A DNA stretch of 64,000 bases from Planctomycetota bacterium (GCA_014584315.1 JACTNA010000018.1:186001-250000), one strand, 5' to 3'. Numbered from the stretch's first letter, positions 24,967 through 34,576 are shown. Numbers and translations are program-made. Notes: generated by a model not told the origin, from the letters alone.

Positions 24967-27669
24967 TCAGGCCGGAGTCTCCTCCCCGTCCCCCTCTTCG
25001 ACACGCTCCACCGCTACCACCGCGTCCCCCGCCTTCAGGCTGACGACCCGCACCCCCTGCGTCCCACGCCCAATCATCGAGATCGACGCCGCCGGCATCC
25101 GAACCAGCAGGCCGCCCCGCGTGATGACCGCCACGTCGTCCCCCTCGCACACCCCCACCGCCGCCACCGACGGCCCGTTGCGCGCCGACGTCCGGATGTC
25201 CACGCGCCCCTTCCCCCCGCGCGACTGCGACCGCGGCTTGCCCGTCTCCGGCTGCACCCGGTACTCGTCCACCGCCGTGCGCTTCCCGTACCCGTTCTCC
25301 GTCACCGTCAGCAGCGCCAGACCGCGCTCCAGGTACACCGGGTCGGTCATCAGGTCGCCCTCCGCGTCCGGCACCATCGGCACCCGCACCGCCCCGATCA
25401 CCGCGTCGCCGTCGCCCAGTTCGATCCCCTTCACCCCCGCGGCCTGCCGCCCCATGTCCCGCGCGTCGTCCTCGTTGAACCGGATCGCCATCCCGTGCGC
25501 CGTCACCAGGATCAGGTCGTCCGACCCGGCCGTCAGCAGCACGTCCAGCAGCGAGTCGCCCTCCTTCAGCCCCACCGCGATGATGCCCGCCCGGTTCACG
25601 TTCGCGTACGCCTTCAGCGGCGTGCGCTTGATGATCCCCCCGCGGGAGATGAACGTCAGATAGTTGCTCCCCGCCTCGAAACTGCTGATCGCCAGGTATG
25701 CGCACGTCCGCTCCCCCTCGCGCAGGTCCAGCAGGTTCACGATCGCCCGGCCCTTGCTCGTCCGCGACATCTCCGGCAGCTCGTACACCTTCAGCCGGAA
25801 CACGCGCCCCGTGTCCGTGAAGCACAGCAGGTCGTCGTGCGTGCTCGCCACGAACAGGTGCTCGATGAAGTCCTCGTCGCGGAAGTCCGAGGCCCGAACC
25901 CCCACCCCGCCGCGACCCTGCGAGCGGTACGTGCTCAGCGGCACGCGCTTCGCGTACCCGTGGTGCGAGATCGTGACCGCCATGTCCTCGACCTGGATCA
26001 GCGCTTCGATGTTGATGTCGCCCTCGGCATCCTCGATCGCCGTGCGCCGCTCCGCGCGGTAGCGCGCCTTCATCTCCTCGCAGTCCGCCTTGATGATGTC
26101 CAGCACCCGCTGCTCGTCGGCCAGGATCGCCTCGTACCCCTCGATCTCCTCAACGAGCGCGCGGTAGTCGCCCACCAGGCGCTCGATCTCCAGCCCCACC
26201 AACTGGATCAGCCGCAGCGCGCCGATCGCGTCCGCCTGCACCCGCGTCAGCGCGATCCCCGCGTCCCCGACCCGCTCCGACATCTCCAGCAGACGCGACG
26301 GGATCTTCGCCGCGTACGGATGCCCCGCCGGAATCCGGAACCGCCGCGCCATCAGCCCGGCGATCGCCTCCTCGCGCGTCCGCGATGCACGGATCAGCCG
26401 GATCACCTCGTCCACGTCGCACACCGCGAAGATCAGCCCCTCCAGCACGTGGGCCTTCTTCTTCGCCTCGCGCAGCAGGTACGCCGTCCGACGCCGCACA
26501 ACATCCGCACGGTGCCGGACGTAGCAGTCGATCAACTCCCGCAGCCCCAGCGTGCGCGGCTGGCGGTTCACCAGCGCGATGTTCATGATGCTGAACGTCT
26601 GCTGCAGCGGCGTGAACTGGAACAACTGGTTCTCGACCACGCGCGGATCCGCACCCTTCTTCAACTCGATCACGATCCGCGTCTGCGCCTCGCGCCCCGA
26701 CTCGTTCCGCACGTCCGCTACGTCCTTGATCCGCTCGTCCCGGATCGCCTCAACGATCCGCTCCACCAGCGTGTTCTGCATCAGCGAGTACGGGATCTCG
26801 TCGATCACCAGCACTTCCCGGTCCCCGCGCCCGACCTCCTCCACGTGCGTGCGCCCGCGAAGCACCAGCCGCCCCCGACCCGTGTCGTACCCCTCCACGA
26901 TCCCCGACCGCCCGTGGATCACGCCCCCGGTCGGGAAGTCCGGCCCCTTCACCCCCAGCCGCGTCACCCTCCCCTCCGCGTCCGTCTCGTCCTGCATCAA
27001 CTCGCGCAGCGTGATCTCCGGATTGTCGATCACGCGCGTGATCGCGTCGAAGATCTCGGTCGGGTTGTGCGGCGGCAGGCTCGTCGCCATCCCCACCGCG
27101 ATCCCCATCCCCCCGTTGATCAGCAGGTTCGGGAACCGCGCCGGAAGCACCAGCGGCTCCTGCAGCCGGTCGTCGTAGTTCGGCTGGAAGTCCACCGTGT
27201 CCAGTTTGATGTCCGCCAGCATGTCCACCGCCGCGTGCGTCATCCGCGCCTCGGTGTACCGCATCGCAGCCGGAGGATCCCCGTCGATCGAGCCGAAGTT
27301 CCCCTGCGGATCGACCAGCGGCACGCGCATCCGCCACCGCTGCGCCATCCCCACCATCGTCGGGTAGATCACCGACTCGCCGTGCGGGTGGTAGTTCCCG
27401 CTCGTGTCGCCGCAGATCTTCGCGCACTTCAGATGCTTGCGCCCCGGACGCAGGTTCAGGTCGTGCATCGCGACCAGGATCCGCCTCTGGCTCGGCTTGA
27501 GCCCGTCGCGGACGTCGGGCAACGCCCGGTCCATGATCGTGCTCATCGCGTACGTCAGGTACGAGTCGCGCAGTTCGTCCTCGATCTGCAACTCGACCAC
27601 GTTGCCGGCGTCGTGCCCGCCCGGAGGGGTCCCGTCGGGCGGGAGAGAAGCGGTGGTGTCGTCGGCCAT
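24967..27669 (-). CDS. gyrA: DNA gyrase subunit A
   Basis: 900 residues, the breakage-reunion subunit of gyrase. The N-terminal winged-helix/tower region has the active Tyr138 in AMRYTEARM. The C-terminal beta-pinwheel includes a GyrA-box-like SRGGKGRVDIR, which separates gyrase from topoisomerase IV ParC. In the quinolone-determining stretch the positions equal to E. coli 82-87 read E-S-V-I-Y-P, so Asp87 is Pro here (residue 103). I believe this occurs in related lineages and is not by itself evidence of acquired resistance. The leader is longer and shows no close -10 box. gyrB is not in the window. Confidence 0.95.
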   Translation of the reverse strand: MADDTTASLPPDGTPPGGHDAGNVVELQIEDELRDSYLTYAMSTIMDRALPDVRDGLKPSQRRILVAMHDLNLRPGRKHLKCAKICGDTSGNYHPHGESVIYPTMVGMAQRWRMRVPLVDPQGNFGSIDGDPPAAMRYTEARMTHAAVDMLADIKLDTVDFQPNYDDRLQEPLVLPARFPNLLINGGMGIAVGMATSLPPHNPTEIFDAITRVIDNPEITLRELMQDETDAEGRVTRLGVKGPDFPTGGVIHGRSGIVEGYDTGRGRLVLRGRTHVEEVGRGDREVLVIDEIPYSLMQNTLVERIVEAIRDERIKDVADVRNESGREAQTRIVIELKKGADPRVVENQLFQFTPLQQTFSIMNIALVNRQPRTLGLRELIDCYVRHRADVVRRRTAYLLREAKKKAHVLEGLIFAVCDVDEVIRLIRASRTREEAIAGLMARRFRIPAGHPYAAKIPSRLLEMSERVGDAGIALTRVQADAIGALRLIQLVGLEIERLVGDYRALVEEIEGYEAILADEQRVLDIIKADCEEMKARYRAERRTAIEDAEGDINIEALIQVEDMAVTISHHGYAKRVPLSTYRSQGRGGVGVRASDFRDEDFIEHLFVASTHDDLLCFTDTGRVFRLKVYELPEMSRTSKGRAIVNLLDLREGERTCAYLAISSFEAGSNYLTFISRGGIIKRTPLKAYANVNRAGIIAVGLKEGDSLLDVLLTAGSDDLILVTAHGMAIRFNEDDARDMGRQAAGVKGIELGDGDAVIGAVRVPMVPDAEGDLMTDPVYLERGLALLTVTENGYGKRTAVDEYRVQPETGKPRSQSRGGKGRVDIRTSARNGPSVAAVGVCEGDDVAVITRGGLLVRMPAASISMIGRGTQGVRVVSLKAGDAVVAVERVEEGDGEETPA

Positions 27670-27781
27670 TCGGAGGGTCTCACGGGCCGGCGCGGGGTGC
27701 GGTCGGAACGCGCCGGTATGGACCGGAAATCATAGGCAAAACCGCCCCTCGTTTCCCGCCGGAAGAGACCCCCTCTCCGGT

Positions 27782-27804
27782 GGCACAGGCGTCCCGCCTG
27801 TGCC
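27782..27804. terminator. Perfect palindrome GGCACAGGCG/CGCCTGTGCC
   Basis: A perfect 10-bp stem with a 3-nt loop (TCC) between the start of gyrA and the end of the upstream minus-strand gene. It may terminate that gene. The same kind of GGCACAGGCG palindrome is, from general knowledge, a frequent dispersed intergenic repeat in planctomycete and verrucomicrobial genomes. Confidence 0.5.
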
Positions 27805-27819
27805 GAGTTGCAGCCCTTC

Positions 27820-29805
27820 CTACCGCTCCCCATCGCCCCGCGCATCCAACGCCCGGAACGCCTCCGTCAGCGTCAGCAACGCCAGCGCGGTCGCCTCCGG
27901 CGGCATCCGCTGGTCCCACGGCGCGCTCCGGACCCCGAACGCCGCTCGCTCACGATCCGCGTACAGGTGGCACGCCGCCTCGTCCGCCGTCAACTGACGC
28001 ACGAACCGCAGCGACGCCAACAGACGCGACAGTTCCGGCAGCACCCGCTCCGTCTCCGTCAGCCTCCCGTCCGCCAGCATCGTCGCCATGAACGGCAGCA
28101 CGCGCACCGTGTGCCACGTCGGCAGCGGATGCTCCGACCGCGTGAACACCACGCCCCCCACCAGGTCCAGCGAGTCCGCCGTCGCGTCCTGATCCGTCAG
28201 TTGATGCTCCCACACAAGGTCGCGGACCACCCACAACGCCTGCGCCGCCGGAACCTCCCCCGACGGGTGCAACGCCAGCTCCGCCCACCCCAGCCACGGC
28301 AACAGCGACACCACGCTCGCGGCGTCGGTCGCCGCGTACACGGCCCGCAGGTCGCGCTCCACCGCCGCCCCGTCCGCCAGGCCCGCCCCGGCCCGGATCG
28401 CCCGCGCCCAGATCACCACCGCGTCCCGCGCCGATGGCGGCGCGCCAAGCCCCGCGCCGTCCAACCCGACCATCGCCGCGTCCAGCGCATCAGCGAACTC
28501 GCGCACCTCCGCGCCCCCGTTCGCCCCGGCGTCAAGCCGATGCGCAGCCGCCCACAGCAGCGCCACGGACGCCGCGTCGCGCAGCGGGTCGGCCTCCCCA
28601 GGCTCGACCACGGACAGGTCGCCCAGCAGCGACAACGCGAACGACCGTGCCCGCTCGGCGCGCTCCGGCCCCGCCACGCCCGCGTACTCCGCGAGCGCGA
28701 AAGCCACCAGCCCCTGCTGCAGCGGCGGCGCGAACGGCGGCTCCGCCCGGCCCGCCACCGGAAGCAGCGTCCCCACCATCCCGTACCGTCCCGCGTCGCG
28801 CCACCGCCGCGCCATCAGGTGGTCCGCGTAGCGATCCGCAAGCGCCCGCAGGTCGCCCGTGCCGAGCGAGGACCGCTCGACAAGCTTCGCGCCCCGGTAC
28901 AGGAACACCGGCGGCTCGCCCCTGGCCGGGTGCGCGAGGTGAACCGTGCGGAAGCGGTAGAACGCCGCGCCCTCCGTGCGCGCGAGGTCCGCCGGCGAGC
29001 GCGCCCCGAGTTGCGGATCGCCGACCGCCCGCGCCACGAGCGACGACAGTTCGATCTCGAACGGCGCGCCCGACGCGAGCATCTCCGCCGGGAACGTCGC
29101 ACGCCACGATTCGCCCACGCGGACCGCCACGCCGTGCAGCCCCGGCGAGAGCATCGACGACGGGCTTGCCAGTTCCGCTTCCGTCAGCGGCACCAGCGGA
29201 CCCGCGAGCTCGAGCGTCAGTTCCAGCGTCGGCGCCAACGCGACCATCCGATCCCGCCACGTCGCGTCACGCACCACCGACATCCGCTCTTCGACCGCGC
29301 CCATCGCCGCGGACGCCGCCCGCGCGACCCCGTCCCCGCCCGAATCCAGCGACGACTCCCGCGCCAGCACCGCGCCCCCCAGCCGCACCGTCACGCAGGC
29401 CCCAGCGGCGGGGGTCTCCCCCTCTCCGCCGGGACGGGGCCTTTCCAGGCCCCGCTCGGCCGCCGCACGCTCCGGCGCGTCCCACGCCGCGATCCACCAC
29501 TCAACCCGCTGGAACGCCCGCATCGCCTCCGCGGGCGTCGGCTCCCGCAGGCCCTGTCCCGCGGCTTGGACCGCGGTAAACCCGTGCACCGCCACGCACA
29601 ACGCAGCCACGACGCCACACGCCACGTTGTCCCACGTCAACGCCCGCCCCCACCCCCGGGCGTTATCGGGCGACCGGACCCCGCTGGCGCGCTGCAAACC
29701 GCGTCCGGCACGGCGCACGCCCTCCCGGCACGCGCGTTGAAGCGTGAGTGGCGGATCGACACCGGGAGAACGGGCCTTGAAGTCTCTTCTCACGATCACA
29801 CCCAA
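27820..29805 (-). CDS. Large conserved hypothetical protein
   Basis: Up to 661 residues, not recognised. The N-terminal ~60 residues are basic, followed by a hydrophobic segment (VACGVVAALCVAVHGFTAVQ) that may be a signal peptide or anchor. An alpha/beta region with VTVRLGGAVLARESSLDSGG and GLHGVAVRVGES comes next. From ~340 the protein is Ala/Leu-rich and helical, with WxxxxxxLxP patterns reminiscent of an alpha/alpha-toroid; no catalytic motif is certain. The start is uncertain (TTG at 29805, or GTG a few codons later). A GGGGCCT/AGGCCCC palindrome (29436-29453) lies inside the frame. Confidence 0.6.
   Translation of the reverse strand: MGVIVRRDFKARSPGVDPPLTLQRACREGVRRAGRGLQRASGVRSPDNARGWGRALTWDNVACGVVAALCVAVHGFTAVQAAGQGLREPTPAEAMRAFQRVEWWIAAWDAPERAAAERGLERPRPGGEGETPAAGACVTVRLGGAVLARESSLDSGGDGVARAASAAMGAVEERMSVVRDATWRDRMVALAPTLELTLELAGPLVPLTEAELASPSSMLSPGLHGVAVRVGESWRATFPAEMLASGAPFEIELSSLVARAVGDPQLGARSPADLARTEGAAFYRFRTVHLAHPARGEPPVFLYRGAKLVERSSLGTGDLRALADRYADHLMARRWRDAGRYGMVGTLLPVAGRAEPPFAPPLQQGLVAFALAEYAGVAGPERAERARSFALSLLGDLSVVEPGEADPLRDAASVALLWAAAHRLDAGANGGAEVREFADALDAAMVGLDGAGLGAPPSARDAVVIWARAIRAGAGLADGAAVERDLRAVYAATDAASVVSLLPWLGWAELALHPSGEVPAAQALWVVRDLVWEHQLTDQDATADSLDLVGGVVFTRSEHPLPTWHTVRVLPFMATMLADGRLTETERVLPELSRLLASLRFVRQLTADEAACHLYADRERAAFGVRSAPWDQRMPPEATALALLTLTEAFRALDARGDGER
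29436..29453. repeat. GGGGCCT-TTCC-AGGCCCC palindrome
   Basis: One of four related short palindromes in the window (others near 837-851, 20304-20321 and 50459-50476), all with a TTCC or similar loop. Confidence 0.5.
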
Positions 29806-29857
29806 CCAGCGCCGCGTCGCCCTGCTGGCGCTGCTCAGTTTTCTCGCCCTGTGCTAG
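29777..29857 (+). CDS. Candidate small hydrophobic protein (26 aa)
   Basis: TTG start, then KSLLTITPNQRRVALLALLS and FLALC, stop at 29857. The product would be a short basic-hydrophobic peptide with one predicted membrane segment. GGGAG at 29764-29768 is 8 nt before the TTG, and a plus-strand terminator-like hairpin with a T-run follows at 29918-29946. No other plus-strand gene would use that terminator. It overlaps the start region of the minus-strand hypothetical gene, so it may be chance. Confidence 0.25.
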   Translation: MKSLLTITPNQRRVALLALLSFLALC

Positions 29858-29917
29858 GGCGATCGGGCGTGCGCCAGTCTAGTTGAGCGACGCCGGTCCG
29901 GGAGGCAGAGAGAGAAG

Positions 29918-29946
29918 CCCCGGGACTCAACCCCCGGGGTGTTTTT
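29918..29946 (+). terminator. Terminator-like hairpin with T-run
   Basis: CCCCGGG (29918-29924) pairs with CCCGGGG (29933-29939), followed by TGTTTTT. On the plus strand it has the form of an intrinsic terminator, yet the only plus-strand candidate upstream is the 26-codon ORF. Confidence 0.55.
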
Positions 29947-29962
29947 CGCGCGCACCCGGGCG

Positions 29963-29998
29963 CCAAAGAGAACGCCCCGGGGCATCCATCCCGGGGCG
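29963..29998 (-). terminator. Intrinsic terminator of the S1 gene
   Basis: On the minus strand, CGCCCCGGG and CCCGGGGCG (29990-29998 and 29973-29981) form a 9-bp stem with an 8-nt loop, followed by TTCTCTTT. It lies 27 nt after the rpsA stop. Confidence 0.65.
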
Positions 29999-30025
29999 AA
30001 GGGTTGCGGGCCGTCTGAACCGGCG

Positions 30026-31786
30026 TCAGGGCATGCGGATCTTGTCACTGCCCAGCGCATCGTGCGCATCCATCCCGCCGCGCTTCGGGCTGGGCGAGGG
30101 GCGACCCGAGTCCTCGTCCCGCTCGTCGCCGCCCGTCGTGTCGCCCCACTGCGCCCGCTTGAGCGAGAGGCCGATCTTCCGGTCGGCCGTATCCACACGC
30201 AGGATCTTGACGTCGATCTCGTCGCCGGCCTTGACCACGTCCTGCGGGTTCTCGACCTTGTGGTCCGCCAGTTCCGAGATGTGCAGCAGGCCCTCGAGGT
30301 CGTCCTCGAGCTCCACGAACACGCCGAAGTTCGTGATCTTCGTCACCGTGCCGCGCACCACCATGCCCGGCTTGTACGCCGACGGGATCGCCTCCAGCCA
30401 CGGGTCCTCGGTCAACTGCTTGATGCCCAGGCTGATCCGCTGCTTCTCGCGGTCCACGTCCAGCACCACGCACCGCACCACGTCCCCCTTCTTCACCACC
30501 TCGTTCGGGTGCGTCACCTTCTTCGTCCACGACATGTCCGTCACGTGCAGCAGCCCGTCGATCCCGGGCTCGATCTCGACGAACGCGCCGTAGTTCGCCA
30601 GGTTCCGCACCGCGCCCTCGACGATCGTGCCCGGCGGGTACTTCTCCCCCACCAGCTCCCACGGGTTCACCTCGGTCTGCTTCATCCCGAGGCTGATCTC
30701 CTGCTTGTTCTTGTCCACGTCCAGGATCACGACCTCGACCTTGTCGCCGGGGTTGAGCACCTCCGACGGGTGGTTGATCCGACGCGTCCACGACATCTCG
30801 GAGATGTGCACCAGGCCCTCGATCCCGTCGTCCAGCCGGACGAACGCCCCGTACGACATGATGTTCACGACCTCGCCCGCGACCCGCGCCCCGACCGGGT
30901 ACTTCTTCTCGATCTCTTCCCAGGGCGACGTCTCCTTCTGCTTCAGGCCGAGCGCGATCTTCTCCTTCTCCATGTCGATGTTGAGGATCTTCACCTCGAT
31001 CTTGTCGTCGATCTTCAGCAACTCGCTCGGGTGGTTGATCCGCCCCCACGACATGTCCGTGATGTGCAGCAGACCGTCGATCCCGCCCAGGTCCACGAAC
31101 GCCCCGAAGTCGGCGATGTTCTTCACCGTCCCCGTGACGATGTCCCCCTCCTTGAGCGTCGAGAGCAGACGCTTCTTCGCCGCGTCGCGCTCCTCCTCGA
31201 TCAACTTCCGACGGCTGATCACGATGTTCCGCCGCTCCGTGTCGATCTTCAGGATCTGCGCACGAACACGCCGACCCACGAAGTCCCCGATCTCGTGCGG
31301 CCGACGGATGTCCACCTGGCTCGCCGGCAGGAACACCGGCACCCCGATGTCCACCAGCAGCCCCCCCTTGATCTTCCGCATCACCTGACCCTCGACGACG
31401 TCTCCCTCCTTCGTCGAGTCGATGATCCGCTGCCAGTTCAGGATGCGGTCCGCCTTGCGCTTCGACAACTGCACAAGCCCGCCGTCCCCCTCGATGCTCT
31501 CCAGCAGAACGTCAACCGTCTCACCCGGCTTGATCTCCAGGTCGCCGAACTCCTCGCGCGGCACCAGCCCCTCGCTCTTCAGCCCCACCTCCAGCACCAC
31601 GTCATCGCCCGCGAACCCGATCACCTTCCCCTTGATGATCTTCCCCGGCGACAGGTCCGCCAGATTGTCCACCAGGAACGCGTCCATGTGCGCGGCCGCC
31701 GGCGACTTGCCCAGCGCCTCCGCCAGCAGGCGATCCGTCTCCGCGTCCGTCAGGCCCAGCGATGCGATCAGCGTTTCGTCAACCAT
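30026..31786 (-). CDS. rpsA: Ribosomal protein S1 (bS1)
   Basis: 586 residues with six S1 RNA-binding domains, as in proteobacterial S1; repeats are marked by phrases such as GTVKNIADFGAFVDLGGIDG, VVNIMSYGAFVRLDDG, VRNLANYGAFVEIEPG and VTKITNFGVFVELEDD, each followed by LLHISEMSW-like text. S1 recruits mRNA to the 30S subunit, and leaderless mRNAs in general depend less on it. The acidic C-terminal tail (DERDEDSGRP) is low complexity. The ATG at 31786 was chosen because domain homology starts just after it. The upstream 0.2 kb looks like an untranslated leader. Confidence 0.93.
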   Translation of the reverse strand: MVDETLIASLGLTDAETDRLLAEALGKSPAAAHMDAFLVDNLADLSPGKIIKGKVIGFAGDDVVLEVGLKSEGLVPREEFGDLEIKPGETVDVLLESIEGDGGLVQLSKRKADRILNWQRIIDSTKEGDVVEGQVMRKIKGGLLVDIGVPVFLPASQVDIRRPHEIGDFVGRRVRAQILKIDTERRNIVISRRKLIEEERDAAKKRLLSTLKEGDIVTGTVKNIADFGAFVDLGGIDGLLHITDMSWGRINHPSELLKIDDKIEVKILNIDMEKEKIALGLKQKETSPWEEIEKKYPVGARVAGEVVNIMSYGAFVRLDDGIEGLVHISEMSWTRRINHPSEVLNPGDKVEVVILDVDKNKQEISLGMKQTEVNPWELVGEKYPPGTIVEGAVRNLANYGAFVEIEPGIDGLLHVTDMSWTKKVTHPNEVVKKGDVVRCVVLDVDREKQRISLGIKQLTEDPWLEAIPSAYKPGMVVRGTVTKITNFGVFVELEDDLEGLLHISELADHKVENPQDVVKAGDEIDVKILRVDTADRKIGLSLKRAQWGDTTGGDERDEDSGRPSPSPKRGGMDAHDALGSDKIRMP

Positions 31787-32000
31787 GGTCTTCCTTCGAT
31801 TGTCGGGTCGGCCCCGTCGTCCTGCGGTCGGCGTGCGGAAACCCGGCGCGAACCCCGCGACGACGGGCCTTCGCCCCTCGCCGCGCCCCATCGGGGCTGT
31901 TGCTGACAGGTGGGACCGCCTCCGCGCACGCGGACATCACCAAGCGGGCCGACCACCGAGAGCAGGACGGTAGACCGCCGCAACCCCCAAGGAAAGGCGT

Positions 32001-32372
32001 TCACGACCCCCCGCCCGCCTCCTCACCCCCGCCCAACGCGAGCAGCAGGTCCGGCAGCGCATGGTCGAACGCACCCCGCGTCAGCACCTCGTCCGCACCC
32101 GCCTCACGGGCCGCCTGGAGCCTCGCCTTCTGCACGTGCGGCCCGAACGCCACGATCCGCACCCCAGGCCCCCCCTCAGCCCGCGCCAGCGCGATCAGGT
32201 CCAGCCCGCCCTCCGCCTCCAGGTCCACGATCAACGCCCGCACCGCCGAGTCCGCCAGCCGCGACCGCAGCATCTCCCCGTTCCGGGCCGGGCGGCACGC
32301 GATCCCCAACGCATCGCACGTCGCCTTGATCCGGGTCGCCCACAACAGGTCGGCAGCGGCGTAGAGTATCAC
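32001..32372 (-). CDS. Small receiver-like protein
   Basis: 123 residues from a GTG at 32372 (VILYAAADLLWATRIKATCD). The pattern of strands and helices, with RALIVDLEAEGGLDLIALAR in the middle and GADEVLTRGAFDHALPDLL at the end, matches a CheY-like receiver fold. An Asp is present at the usual strand-3 position, but the MP motif and the first-strand acidic pair are absent, so it may be a pseudo-receiver. No output domain is present. Function unknown. Confidence 0.65.
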   Translation of the reverse strand: MILYAAADLLWATRIKATCDALGIACRPARNGEMLRSRLADSAVRALIVDLEAEGGLDLIALARAEGGPGVRIVAFGPHVQKARLQAAREAGADEVLTRGAFDHALPDLLLALGGGEEAGGGS

Positions 32373-32584
32373 GGTCGTTCCGGGGAAGTGGAGAGGCCTA
32401 CCGTACAGACTTCGCCGACGCCAGGCGGGCGCCGGACCACAGCCGCGGCGTCGCACCGAAGCGACCACCTCGCAGCCGTTTGGAATGTTCGGCTCGCCGA
32501 CCGCCGATGACAAGGTCGGAAGACAACACCGGCTCGCCCTCCCATCGGCGAGACCGGGGCATGGCACACCCGGACGTTGCACCC

Positions 32585-33958
32585 ATGACACAGACAGCGA
32601 CCCCCGCCGCGAAGCCCGCCCCCGCAGCCGAGCGAGACCCCATCTTCGACGAACTCGGCTTCCCAACCGACCCCGACAACCTCTACCTCCAGACCGTCGA
32701 CACCATGCTCCGCGCGGCGGAACTGCTCGACCTCCGCCACCGCGTCCGCATCATCCTCGCCCAGCCCAAGAACGAGACCATGGTCCACTTCCCCGTCCGC
32801 ATGGACGACGGCCACCACAAACTCTTCAAGGGATACAGAGTCCAGCACAACAACGCCCTCGGCCCCTACAAGGGCGGCCTCCGATTCCACCCCGACGTCC
32901 ACCTCGACGACGTCAAGGCCCTCGCCCTCCTCATGACCATGAAGTGCTCACTCGCCCGCGTCCCCTTCGGCGGAGGCAAGGGAGGCGTCAAGGTCGATCC
33001 ACGCGCACACTCACCCGCCGAGATGGAGCGCATCACACGACGATTCACCTCCGCCATCATGCACCTCATCGGCCCGGACTTCGACATCCCAGCCCCCGAC
33101 GTCGGCACCAACGCCCAGCACATGGCCTGGATCGCCGACACCTACATGATGAGCCAGCCCTCCAACACCCCCAACGACGCTCTCCGCGTCGTCACAGGCA
33201 AGCCCGTCGAGTTCGGCGGCTCCCTCGGACGCGAGAAGGCCACCGGACAGGGCGTCGTCGACGTCCTCATCGAGATGCTCCCGGAACTCGGCATCACGCT
33301 CAAGGACATGCGCGTCAGCATCCTCGGATTCGGAAACGTCGGCTCGTGGGCCGGCCGAATCCTCGACGAACTCGGCGCCAGGGTCGTCGCCGTCATGGAC
33401 CACACCGGCGCCATCCGCAACGACGCCGGATTCGACTGCGAGGCCCTCGCCGCCCACGTCGCCGAAAAGGGCGGCGTCGCCGGATTCGGCAAGAGCACAG
33501 GCGCCGGAGGCAGCCCACGCCTCGGCGGCCAGCCCGTCTCCGCCGACGAGTTCTACAAGACCTCCGTCGACGTCTTCATCCCAGCCGCCCTCGAGCAGAT
33601 GATCAAGGAACGCGAGGCCCGCATGCTCGACTGCAAGGTCGTCGTCGAGGCCGCCAACGCCCCCACCGTCCCCGCCGGCGACCGCGTCCTCAGCGAGCGA
33701 GGCATCGAAGTCATACCCGCCATCCTCGCCAACTCCGGCGGCGTCACCGTCTCCTACTTCGAGTGGGTCCAGAACAAGTCCTGCGTCACCTGGGACGCCG
33801 AAACCGTCGACAAGGAACTCAACCGACACATGGTCATGGCCGCACGACGCACCGTCCTCGCACGACAGCGATTCTCCTGCGACATGCGCACCGCCGCCTA
33901 CGTCGCCGCGCTCGACCACATCGGCAAGGTCTACGCCGTCCGCGGCATCTTCCCGTAA
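32585..33958 (+). CDS. gdhA: Glutamate dehydrogenase
   Basis: 457 residues, hexameric Glu/Leu/Phe/Val dehydrogenase family: interconverts glutamate and 2-oxoglutarate + ammonium. The substrate lysines are in YKGGLRFHP and in the FGGGKGG loop, with the catalytic Asp in PAPDVGTNAQHMAW. The Rossmann domain has VSILGFGNVGSWAG; the acidic residue after it (VAVMDHTG) suggests NAD preference, which is tentative. Cofactor and direction are not proven. The N-terminus (MTQTATPAAKPAPAA) is low complexity. It ends before a strong terminator. Confidence 0.92.
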   Translation: MTQTATPAAKPAPAAERDPIFDELGFPTDPDNLYLQTVDTMLRAAELLDLRHRVRIILAQPKNETMVHFPVRMDDGHHKLFKGYRVQHNNALGPYKGGLRFHPDVHLDDVKALALLMTMKCSLARVPFGGGKGGVKVDPRAHSPAEMERITRRFTSAIMHLIGPDFDIPAPDVGTNAQHMAWIADTYMMSQPSNTPNDALRVVTGKPVEFGGSLGREKATGQGVVDVLIEMLPELGITLKDMRVSILGFGNVGSWAGRILDELGARVVAVMDHTGAIRNDAGFDCEALAAHVAEKGGVAGFGKSTGAGGSPRLGGQPVSADEFYKTSVDVFIPAALEQMIKEREARMLDCKVVVEAANAPTVPAGDRVLSERGIEVIPAILANSGGVTVSYFEWVQNKSCVTWDAETVDKELNRHMVMAARRTVLARQRFSCDMRTAAYVAALDHIGKVYAVRGIFP

Positions 33959-33987
33959 CCCGCCGGCAACGCCCCATCGTTCGACCC

Positions 33988-34022
33988 AGGCCCGCCGCCC
34001 CCCGCGGCGGGCCTGTTTCCTT
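33988..34022 (+). terminator. Intrinsic terminator of gdhA
   Basis: AGGCCCGCCG (33988-33997) pairs with CGGCGGGCCT (34005-34014), followed by GTTTCCTT. It lies 30 nt after the gdhA stop and between convergent genes. Confidence 0.75.
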
Positions 34023-34033
34023 GCGCACCGCGC

Positions 34034-34576
34034 TCACGCCCCGAACCGCCGCTCCATCTGCTCCCGGAACTCCTCGCTCTTGCCCGGCGCGATCGTCGCC
34101 CACCGCCACCCCTCGCTCCCCACCAGCGCCCGCGACACCAGCATGATCTGCCCCGTGTGGTACGCGCAGTGCGCCACCGCTCGCGTCACCGCCTGCGCCA
34201 CCGTGTGCGGCTCACCCCGGATCGTCACCACACGACCCATGTCCGCCTCCGTGAGCGACCCTACGGCCCCCAGCGCAACCGACCACCCTTCCTCCCAGAT
34301 CGCCATCAACCGCGTCCGAGGCTCGTGCCCCACCACGAACTCCCCATCCCGATGCCGCCACGGCTTCTCGCCGTCCGTGGTCAGAAAGTCCGTGAACCGG
34401 CTCCGCAACGACCCGGCCAGGTGCTTCACGATCACCGACACCGGATTCGTCCCCGGCGCGACCGCCACGTGCAGCCGATCCTCCGGCACCTGCCCCACCG
34501 CCTGCTCCGCCCACCCCTTCTGCTTGCGGAACTCATCGAGCCAAGCCGACCGGACGGTTTCGAGCGTTGGGTGCAT
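34034..34576 (-). CDS. DinB-superfamily (DUF1572-like) protein
   Basis: 180 residues forming a four-helix DinB-type bundle. The metal-binding histidines are in VIVKHLAGSLRSRF (~50) and VAHCAYHTGQIMLVSR (~140-145). DinB-superfamily proteins are thiol transferases or metal-dependent enzymes; the substrate here is unknown. The ATG at 34576 starts MHPTLETVRSAWLDEFRKQK, the usual beginning of DUF1572. It is convergent with gdhA. Confidence 0.82.
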   Translation of the reverse strand: MHPTLETVRSAWLDEFRKQKGWAEQAVGQVPEDRLHVAVAPGTNPVSVIVKHLAGSLRSRFTDFLTTDGEKPWRHRDGEFVVGHEPRTRLMAIWEEGWSVALGAVGSLTEADMGRVVTIRGEPHTVAQAVTRAVAHCAYHTGQIMLVSRALVGSEGWRWATIAPGKSEEFREQMERRFGA

